From assembly GCA_029582265.1 (NCBI GenBank), contig CM055819.1, positions 32,093,164 to 32,157,163 on the forward strand: DNA of 64,000 nt, in the 5' to 3' direction. The stretch comes from Zoroaster sp. YZ-2022 (taxonomy: Eukaryota > Echinodermata > Asteroidea > Forcipulatida > Zoroasteridae). The position numbers and the translations under genes are program-made. Below the pieces are notes generated by a model, which worked only from the letters and a program-made list of their open reading frames with translations, searched no databases and was not told where the DNA came from. This document shows, in pieces, positions 55,633-64,000 of this stretch (the stretch's first letter is position 1; every line of letters begins with the position of its first letter).

Positions 55633-56772
55633 CATACGTATGTTTGGTACATACATGTACATGTATATGTTTACATGTATAAATAGTAGAAGTACATTTA
55701 CAATGATCCTAAAGGCACAATAATTCTCTGCTTGGTCAGAGAGGTCCTTATTGGATTGAAGCTCGACAGAGGGTAAAGATAAAAGTATAGACTAAACAAG
55801 CAATGATACAAGAGATATTATGCAGTTCCAAAGCACGAATGGTTAAACTCTGATCAAGCATTTTCTCTGTCACAGACAATCTTGTCAAAACTGATACATG
55901 TACAGTAGTGAGAATCATTTTATGTACATACGGGTAGGCTTCCCTCCAGCAAACATGTCCAAGTGTAAATATTTGTCATAAAGGGTAATATGGTACCATT
56001 GGTAATAACCAAATTATAAGACCAATTATTTATTATTTAAAAGCTTTCTTGGTGTAAAATTATCAGAAGGATTGTATAAGTCCAGTTTTTTTTTCTTTTC
56101 TGGAAGTCAAGCAGAAGGATGGCATGAATGACAATATATCGTCAATAATGCATGCAAACAATACCAACGTGTGCAGAATTCAGAACACGGTGTGACCAAA
56201 CTCCTTTACGGATTATGTCCAGCAAAGCTTTCTTGGTGTAAAATTATCCCTGAAGAATTATTCTGTCTTACAGAAAACAAATTATTGTTAAGATGTTGAA
56301 TTTACAAAAAGTTGTCTTCCGGTAATTTTTATTATTATTATTTTTTTTTTGAAAAACATACCCCTCTCAAAAATGGGAACACACCTACATGTATTGTGGT
56401 AAAATTTTCACAGGTTAGTTTATGATATTTTTTTTTGCTTGTATAAAGTACGTTTCAAAATACCAATGTGTGGAACCTTCCCTTGAGCAAGATGTGTTTA
56501 CATTATTCATGATCTAGGGCCAGCACTCGTTTGCTTAATTGATGTTTCCGGGGCAAATGAACGCATCGTGTGGGCACGGAAATACTAAAAAATGTATGAA
56601 GCTCAGCTGGGCGAGTTTCCAATGGGCTGAACGTGATGTCAATTTCTGGCAAATGATAATGATACATGTGTAGGTGATTAGCATTTGCCTGGAATAAAGG
56701 CACACTGTAGTGTTCCTTACAAAACAAACTCTTGAATTACTTATACTACACAGCAATTGCGTATGCTGCATA
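55633..56772. other. Mostly unassigned; fragments of a dispersed repeat
   Basis: AAAGCTTTCTTGGTGTAAAA occurs at 56040 and 56225, each followed by TTATC, an internal direct repeat of the ACTTGGTGTAAAGC family. No gene recognised. Confidence 0.5.
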
Positions 56773-57222
56773 TGACATAAACTGACACAATAAAGGAGGC
56801 CACTTTGCATCCATCACATTAGCAGTTTTTCCAATGGTTGTTATTTATTTTTAAGTACCTGAAACCGACCAAAAAGTGTTTCAACATGTGAATGGACATG
56901 CAGGCTTATACTAGAACTAATTTGAGTTGATTTATTTTATTTTTAAATTTTTTTATTTATTTTTTTACCCTCAAATTTCCATAAAAATTGGACGGAAAAA
57001 GTTACCTCACTTTTCCGTCCATTTGGTGATGGAAATTTTAGGCTAATTAAAAAAATAATCGTAATAATCAACTCAAATTATCTTTAGGATAAGCATGCAT
57101 GTCTATTTAAATGTTGAAATTCTTTTTGGGTGGTTTCAGATATTAAAAAAAAAATTACAACCATAAGAAAAACTGCTAACGTGACGGTAGGAAAGTGGCC
57201 CCCTTTATTGTGTTTTATGTCA
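56773..57222. mobile_element. 450-bp foldback MITE, copy 2
   Basis: Arms of about 215 bp are inverted copies. Outer TGACATAAACTGACACAATA and its counterpart, central TTGGACGGAAAAAGTTACC facing ACTTTTCCGTCC. TA at 56771-56772 and 57223-57224. Same family as 33074-33504. Confidence 0.9.
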
Positions 57223-57409
57223 TATCCTTGTTCAAGGACACAATAATCATTTGTTTGTTTGACATGCTTGAAAGACCAACTAATATTTGAATCAAAACAA
57301 AATACGGTACCACTGTGTATCATACCAACCTGAAAAGGATTTTCAACTTGTAGCGTGTAAATTTTGTTCAGTCAGAAATAACTAAATGCATGGTCAAATT
57401 TTAATGTGT

Positions 57410-57482
57410 AAAACTTACTTGGTGTATAAGCTGATGATGGTATCAATCTTCCCAAGAAATACTTTTATCTGAGGTGTTGTCC
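57410..57482 (+). repeat. Dispersed ACTTGGTGTAAAGC-type repeat fragment
   Basis: AACTTACTTGGTGTATAAGC, GATGATGGTATCAATC and TATCTGAGGTGTTGTC. The best-preserved copy in the window. Confidence 0.6.
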
Positions 57483-57632
57483 CCCAAGGTGTTAGCCAGG
57501 ATTTAGAAACAGGGTGTGTTAGAAACGCTATGTTGTCACCTTCAAGAAATGTGAAATAATTTCCCGTGCAAATTGAGAAAAGGAGTATCCTAAATTTCAC
57601 ATTTGAATAACAAATATACAGAAAGTCGATAC

Positions 57633-58051
57633 TAAGCTTGGGCGATATCGATATCGATTTTTTTTTTCATCCACGATATATCGGCAAACATATATCGCGA
57701 TTTTCGATAGTATCGCGATTATTTTTATCATTCATGCATGCTTGCTTTAGAGCTGATAACCACAGGTATGTACCCCTCTACAAGCGTCACAATAAATCGC
57801 AAATTCGTTTGCAGAGCGTGTATGTACTTCTGAAGTAGTTCACTTCTGATTCTTACTTTCAAAAGCTGAAAAGACTGTTTCAATGGAATTTCTGACTTGA
57901 CTCACAATGGCGATTTTCTTTTAATCGCGATATATCTGTTTAATCGCGATTTACCGATATCTCGATAACTTAAGAAGGTTCTCAATATCGTAATCGAATT
58001 TAAAAAAAGGTATCGCGATATTCGATATTATCGTGTCATCGCCCAAGCTTA
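57633..58051. mobile_element. hAT-like MITE (TAAGCTTGGGCGAT ends)
   Basis: Exact 14-bp inverted ends TAAGCTTGGGCGAT and ATCGCCCAAGCTTA. Flanking 8-mers GTCGATAC (57625-57632) and GTCTATAC (58052-58059) differ at one base. Subterminal ATATCGCGAT-type palindromes are abundant at both ends. Confidence 0.9.
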
Positions 58052-58807
58052 GTCTATACAATTTACATTTTACTGTCTCGTTAACAACACAATGCAACAT
58101 TAAGCTAACTTTTGCATTTTGGTTGTTCAATGCATGTTACGTGCATCTTGATTCAAAGAGAATAAGTATACGTACTTATCTTTTAAAGCATTTTTGTACA
58201 ATTATCAATGTTACTCCACCTTTAATACGTTAAAAAGCTTGAATAAAAAAAAATGTTTCTGCATGAGATCTTCTCATTTTAAGGATTTACACTGAAATTA
58301 AGAAATAGAGTGTGTATTGACTAGTGTGTGAGGTTCTAAATAAATCTTTTCACTTTTCACTTTTCCAAAAAACATATGAAACAATTGAGTTGAACCTTTT
58401 CACAGTGATTTCTAACCTTATATCTTTTTAAATCTCCTTTTCCAATGTTTAGAGCCTTTTCAAATGAAATAATTATAGTAATATATTTGTAATGTTTTCA
58501 ATTAAATGTATTTTTATTGTTTACACATTTCTTACTTTGTAAATTTGAATATTTTCGGCCCTTTGGCCGCTGTAATTCAAATTAAATAAACTAGAATAGA
58601 AAAAAATAAATAAATAAAGCTAACGTATTTTATAATGCAATACAATATGTCTTGTGAAATGGTTTGCAATGGTTATACTTACATGCACTGTATAAAATAT
58701 TAAACACTTTCTCTGTCTGTACCTGTTCAATTCAATTTCATTTCAATTCAATTTACATTTATTGGCATAATCTGTAAGAGACTGTTAAACTACAAGCTAA
58801 CTTACAA
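58052..58807. other. Unassigned; one 81-bp monomer fragment
   Basis: CTTGATTCAAAGAGAATAAG at 58146 matches the 81-bp unit. An AATTCAATTTCATTTCAATT stretch lies near 58729. Confidence 0.5.
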
Positions 58808-58978
58808 TTGATTTGATTTTCCCCTACACAGATGATACACCTACATGTATATGGAGCACTGTATGCTTGGTGCTTTTCTGAGTGACTGCAGAACACATTC
58901 CGCAGGCGACTCACCCAAGTATACCAGAGTATCATCAGTGCTTCATGTACATGTCGGTGTAGGGCAAAATCAAATCAA
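58808..58978. mobile_element. 171-bp MITE with TTGATTTGATTTT ends
   Basis: TTGATTTGATTTTCCCCTAC at the left and the complement of GTAGGGCAAAATCAAATCAA at the right agree over 22 bp with one mismatch. A partial relative is at 30167-30310. Confidence 0.75.
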
Positions 58979-59107
58979 TTGTTAATTATCCCAACACAAG
59001 ATTTCCATCAATAAAAATACAAGCTACACGTAATATATACAAATAAATTTAATATGAATGGTACAATTTAGCTACGGAGGCATACACGTACATTCAAAAG
59101 CAGCCAT

Positions 59108-59745
<638 letters not shown>

Positions 59746-60586
59746 ATTACAAGAAACATACAGAAATACAGACAGAACAAAAATGTACAGTATGTATATG
59801 AATGAACAATGAACAGAATATACATTGATAGAAAGAAAATGTGTAGATACAAAAATAATTAATTACTAATAAAAAAAATACTGATAAATCAATTATTGTA
59901 GCAAAAATTATATTTGAAAAAAAGGAAATGAGGAAATGAGCTACATTGTATGACACATACAAGGCAATGAGAAAGTTCTTGTAAGAATATTAATTTAAAA
60001 ATTAATGTATAATGTAGTTAGGTGGTGTAGTTTGTATGCATTCTATACTGAGACAAATACTGGTACATCGCAATACTTATGTTAACCATTTCATTCTCCT
60101 TCAACATTATTCAAGACTTTTGAGCCACACAATATATCCTCTTACATTTCTATCCCAGTAACTCCTCTTCTTTTCAATAATTCCTACATGACACAGACGT
60201 AGTCCTTGTTCTACATAGTAGCTGTTTTTTAATGGATCTGTTTTCACTTAGACAATGCAGTCCCTAGATTTGGGTTGATAGTCTGAGTAGAGTGCGGTTG
60301 AGACTGGGGGGGATTAACCTTTTTCCCCCATAAAACTGCAACTGTGCAACACAACTTGGGAATTTGTACGCCATCAACCTCTCTGTGATATATGTCTAGG
60401 CAGTGATTATCAATGATGTCAGTGCGTCGTTAGGAAAAAGTCAGCCTACAAGGCCCCCTGAAAAATCTCCGGTTTCTGTTGTTTTTTTCTTTGAGAAATT
60501 GCTGTTAAATTTAAAGAGAAGGTACGTGTACAATAATTGGTACTTGGTAACTTACATACATACACATGTATGATGTACACATTCAT
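59746..60586. other. Unassigned
   Basis: No gene recognised. AAAGAGAAGGTACGTGTACA near 60515 resembles the start of the dispersed 81-bp-containing repeat. AAGGCCCCCTGAAAAATCTC near 60451 resembles a TTAGGCC-family end. Confidence 0.5.
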
Positions 60587-60681
60587 TTAAAGGGACAATA
60601 TCGTTACGATCAACAGGACATGGAATTGGAGTGTTAGTTTTAGATAAACTTAGCGACTGAAACTAATATCCCACATGATAA

Positions 60682-60972
60682 TAATAATAATAATACAGAA
60701 GATTTATAATGCGCACATATCCACCAAGAAGTGCTCAAGGCGCTTTACAGTAAACAAGAAATCATACAATAGCATAACAACACAATAGCAAATGCAATAA
60801 ACAAAAAGATAAAAAAATGCATAAATGAATGTTAGTAGTCCTTATAGGCAATACACATAAGATGAGTTTTTAAGTTTTTCATGAAGGAGTCAACAGATTG
60901 AGATTCACGAATGTACAGAGGCAAATCATTCCAAAGGCATGGAGCCACAACTTCAAAAGATCTGTCACCCCA
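60682..60972 (-). mobile_element. 5'-truncated LINE insertion
   Basis: The 7-bp target duplication ATGATAA (60675-60681 and 60973-60979) surrounds a minus-strand insertion. It holds the end of a reverse-transcriptase frame, a short 3' UTR, the tail GCGCCTTGAGCACTTCTTGG then GTGGATATGTGCGCATTATA, and an (ATT)n run. The tail is the counterpart of the SINE tail in this window. Confidence 0.88.
60832..60970 (-). pseudogene. LINE reverse transcriptase C terminus
   Basis: Forty-five in-frame codons end at TAA (60834-60832). The peptide reads GDRSFEVVAPCLWNDLPLYI and then RESQSVDSFMKNLKTHL, the classic C-terminal signature (APxLWNxLPxxIRxSxSxxxFKxxLKTHL) of CR1/L2/Jockey-like reverse transcriptases. 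The rest of the protein is missing through 5' truncation, the normal fate of LINE insertions. The preserved frame suggests a fairly young copy. Confidence 0.9.
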
Positions 60973-61286
60973 ATGATAAGGTCATATTACCATTGTTGCT
61001 GTATAAATGAGCCAGTAATTTTCATTTACTGTGTTCATCATCAACTAGGACACCAATTCCATGCCCTGTTGAAAGTCTGCTCTGATCGTGACAATATTGC
61101 CCCTTTAAACACTCAAGAAATCTATCATAAAACTACTACATGTACCTTTTAAATTTCATCACATTAGAAAGTCCTGACATTGTTGAGAAAACAATTTAAA
61201 AAAACATTATTTTTTCTTTATATTTTGAAGTATCTGTTTAGTTGTGTTTTTCATGAGACAAAAGTGAAAATTCATTGTGATATATA

Positions 61287-61947
61287 CTACTCAAAACAAT
61301 TTAGGGAACAAAACAATTTAGGGAACACCGGATTTACTGCAAGAGGTGGTCACACCCGTTATTGAAATGTTCCATGAACCGGGATTTTCATTTGCAACCC
61401 CCTCTCTCTTTCAGTAGTCATGTCATGAAATGGAGTGTCGTGGCCGAGCGGTCTAGCTTACCGGACTCAAGTTCTGGTGTTAGCAGCAGAATGTGGGTTC
61501 GAATCCCGGCCGTGACACTTGTGTCCTTGAGCAAGACACTTAACCATAATTGCTTCTCTCCACCCAGGGGTTAAATGGGTACCTGTGAGGGCAGAGTTGG
61601 TTGATTAGCCCTATATGCGCTGTAATGGCAGCAATTGAGCTGTATACTCCCCAGAGAGCTGAGATGGTTTCAGGAATGATTTATGAGCCTTATGAGCCTT
61701 ATGAGCCTTATGAGCAGGGGTAATAATATAATGCGCCTTGAGCACCACTCAGTTGGTGGATACGTGCGCTATATAAGTCCACACATTATTATTATTATTA
61801 TGAAATGTGTAATCACTACATGCATCCTTTATCATCTGTTTCATTGTGCAGTTGTTTCTCATCAATTCTGTGAAACATTGTGTTTATCTGAAATAAATAA
61901 TCTTGCTTTAACTGAGATTATTCCGGTATTCCCTAAATTGTTTTGAG
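61287..61947. mobile_element. TA-flanked MITE (CTACTCAAAACAATTTAGGG ends), copy 2, interrupted
   Basis: Same element as 5616-5892, with a local duplication of AAAACAATTTAGGGAAC at the left end and a full SINE at 61433-61799. The right end lacks the last few bases. Confidence 0.88.
61433..61799 (+). mobile_element. tRNA-Leu-derived SINE, complete, with target duplication
   Basis: 367 bp. The head GTCGTGGCCGAGCGGTCTAG folds as tRNA-Leu: 7-bp acceptor (GTCGTGG with CCGTGAC) and anticodon arm CCGGA-CTCAAGT-TCTGG (anticodon CAA), with B box GGTTCGAATCC. The body is unrelated to tRNA. The tail ends GCGCTATATAAGTCCACACA plus (ATT)n. ATGAAATG is duplicated at 61425-61432 and 61800-61807. Confidence 0.96.
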
Positions 61948-62049
61948 ATATTAAAACAACATAGGATTTAAAGGAAAGAGGACTCTTTCCTAAACTGGAA
62001 ACCTTCACTTTTCTTTAAAACGATAGGACTTAAATTCAGACAAAAATAT

Positions 62050-62105
62050 GTCTAGATAAAATTGATGCCGTCATCAGCTTTATACTCAGTAAGTTTTACA
62101 TTATA
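62050..62105 (-). repeat. Dispersed ACTTGGTGTAAAGC-type repeat fragment, inverted
   Basis: The complement reads AAAACTTACTGAGTATAAAG and GCTGATGACGGCATCAAT, parallel to 57410-57482. Confidence 0.55.
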
Positions 62106-62231
62106 ATGTATGTTTCATGCTTTTATCAACACAAATGACCACTTTGAATTTTTAACTGGTGAAAAAAAAACACTGTATTTTCTTATGAAATCTTCAAATG
62201 AAGCCATCATTAATTGCGTTGCCAAGTCATG

Positions 62232-62506
62232 GGCGGATCCAGAACATTTTTTAGGGGGGGCTGAGAATCAAAAACAATTATTTTTCAGTACTACAAAAAT
62301 TACAATGAAATAATCAAAGGGAGAGAAAAACAAAGCACAGTGAGGGAGTGGGAGTGCGTTCTCCCCTCTCCTCCCTCTCACTCTCTCTCTCTTTTTCTCT
62401 CCCTTTTTTTAAATATTTTTTTATTTATTTATTTATTTTATTATTATTATTTTTTTGATTTTAGGGGGGGCTACAGCCCCCTTAGCCCCCCCCCCCCCGA
62501 TCCGCC
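62232..62506. mobile_element. MITE with GGCGGATCC ends, copy 2
   Basis: Left GGCGGATCC, right GATCCGCC. The interior matches the complement of the copy at 17181-17419, with expanded CT and T-rich tracts in the middle. Confidence 0.8.
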
Positions 62507-62694
62507 AATGCAAGTATATATAATTTTGCATTTACTATGTTGAAAGAAAATTAAAATACGCTCTCTGTAAACACTCCTTCCAGATTCGAAATAAAATACA
62601 ATACAATGCAACATAACTTGACCATTTGGTTATTTTTTATAATAACCAATCCTATACCTTCTTACCCTCAATTTTCCCCTAAAATTAACATGCA

Positions 62695-62832
62695 ATTATG
62701 TCCATCAAATATTCATTATGAAAAGTGGATGTGTACGCTATAGGCCCATTCAAATGCATGACGTTTTCTTCGTCTTCAGTTTGTTTTTCGTTGAAAATTG
62801 ACATGCAATTATGTCCATCAAATATTCATTAT
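62695..62832 (+). repeat. 33-bp direct repeat pair
   Basis: CATGCAATTATGTCCATCAA followed by ATATTCATTAT occurs at about 62689 and again at about 62803. Confidence 0.85.
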
Positions 62833-63005
62833 TTTGACAAGTGTATCTTCTTTATCTGCTAGTAGGGAAATTTAATTTATGCCATTATCTGTATTCTCTC
62901 CAAGTAAGCCACAAATATTGCATTACTAGTCGTCCAGTCTTGTAAATGTATTCTTGATTGATAAATAATGGCCGGAGATGAGCTATTCTGCAGCTGCTCT
63001 CTTTT

Positions 63006-63436
63006 AGGCCCCCCAAAAAAGTCCCAGGTTTCTGGTCTCCGCACGTCATCACTTTCAGTTTTTGTTTTTTGTTTTGGCTATGAATGATTGTCTAAAATTC
63101 AGGAATGATTGGAACTCTGCTTCACTGTGTTTTAAATGACATTTTCACATTTTTTTCTATGAAACAAAGTCCAGTTGCAGCCAGAATTGCTGGATCGATT
63201 AGAATTCTGCCGTGCTGTGTTTTAAATGACTTTTTCACATAGGGGTATGAACGTTTGCCTGATTTGTGCGGCCTCTCTTAGCCGCCATACTTTGTGTATG
63301 GGATATTTGGTCGGGTTCCAAAAAGACTACAAGAAACAAACAAACAAACAAAACAAAACAAAAACCCACTGATTCTGAAGCCAGCCTACATGTACTGTAT
63401 GACCAGAAACTCAAGACTTTTTTTGTTAATCCAACA
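63006..63436. mobile_element. TTAGGCC-family MITE, copy 5
   Basis: Left TTAGGCCCCCCAAAAAAGTC, right ACCAGAAACTCAAGACTTTT. About 80 bp of the interior (CTATGAA... to TTTTAAATGACTTTTTCACA) is present twice in tandem, so this copy is longer than the others. Confidence 0.78.
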
Positions 63437-63738
63437 TGCATATATATGTGTACACACATGAACATGATGCATACGTATCATGATGTTCTGTATCTGGTGA
63501 CCAATTGAGTCTGTAGTGTAATGCACCAAAGTTACTCAAATTTCCGTAAATCTGTCAAAATGTTGGGATGGCTGGAATATTTTTTAATCAAAGTGCTTGC
63601 AACATGAGATTTTAACATACATGTATGTAAATGAAAAACCAGTGAAAATGTATTCAGATTGTTTGTATCCATTCATTTGCAGACATTTTGCCAAACGTGT
63701 ATACACGCATGTATACATGGATTTATACGATAAATGAG

Positions 63739-63744
<6 letters not shown>

Positions 63745-63804
<60 letters not shown>

Positions 63805-64000
63805 TGGACTTATATAGCGCACGTATCCACCAAACTGGTGCTCAAGGCACATTATATTATTACCCCTGCTCATCAGGCTCATAAATCATTCCTGAAACCA
63901 TCTCAGCTCCCTGGGGAGTATACAGCTCAATTGCTGCCATTACGGCGCATATACATTTGTAGGGCTAATCAAACACAACAACCAACTCTGCCCTCGCAGG
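63745..64000 (-). mobile_element. tRNA-Leu SINE, cut by the window end
   Basis: An (AAT)n run at 63745-63803 is followed by GTGGACTTATATAGCGCACG and the SINE body on the minus strand. The tRNA head lies beyond 64000. Confidence 0.93.

Larger units (their letters stand above)
60587..61108. mobile_element. TTAA-flanked foldback MITE, copy F, interrupted
   Basis: TTAA at 60587-60590 and 61105-61108, with AGGGACAATATCGTTACGAT at the left end. A LINE fragment is inserted at 60682-60972 between ATGATAA duplicates. Confidence 0.88.

Overview
The window looks like intergenic or intronic DNA from a large animal genome, most likely a marine invertebrate. The evidence is general. There is no bacterial gene organisation, every long reading frame is a by-product of a tandem repeat, the base composition is AT-rich, the word TACATGTACATG is frequent, and almost every recognisable segment is a transposon, MITE, SINE, LINE fragment or satellite. 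I cannot name the species. An echinoderm or another deuterostome is a guess. No complete host gene is supported. Two short candidate first exons (near 2.9-3.0 kb minus and 27.07-27.2 kb plus) are listed at low confidence.

Layout. 0-11 kb: scattered MITEs (TTAA-flanked, TA-flanked and TAACCC-ended families), a LINE C-terminal remnant at 7.6 kb and a TTAA-type element at 9.55-10.19 kb. 11.05-16.42 kb: a non-autonomous transposon of about 5.4 kb inserted into an older MITE. It carries a 157-bp higher-order array built from a spaced GCTAACGTGAC-type motif, two hAT-like MITEs with 8-bp target duplications, and a LINE remnant. 16.5-21 kb: a tRNA-Leu SINE, a tRNA-Thr-like sequence and long AT microsatellites. 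21.25-21.72 kb: a short array of an 81-bp repeat. 21.96-26.01 kb: a 4-kb minisatellite with a 22-bp unit, which accounts for all the very long reading frames. 26-33 kb: mixed MITEs and SINEs, including a head-to-tail SINE composite. 33.07-35.27 kb: a foldback MITE with a dead Tc1/mariner-type transposon (222-bp inverted repeats, DD41D-like spacing) inserted 4 bp beyond its end. 37.03-39.91 kb: a CAGGGTTCGTAC-ended element containing a nested TTAA element. 39.94-41.69 kb: a second 81-bp array, inverted relative to the first. 42-64 kb: more copies of the same families, a 536-bp TTG microsatellite at 59.2 kb, and two informative nested insertions (a LINE end at 60.7 kb and a full SINE at 61.4 kb).

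How the parts relate. The SINEs have a tRNA-Leu(CAA)-derived head and a 3' tail that matches the tail of the LINE fragment at 60.68-60.97 kb, so that LINE family is the likely source of their mobility. The foldback MITEs at 33.07 and 56.77 kb look like derivatives of the left end of the 5.4-kb element. Repeated nesting gives a relative order of insertions that can be read directly from the sequence.
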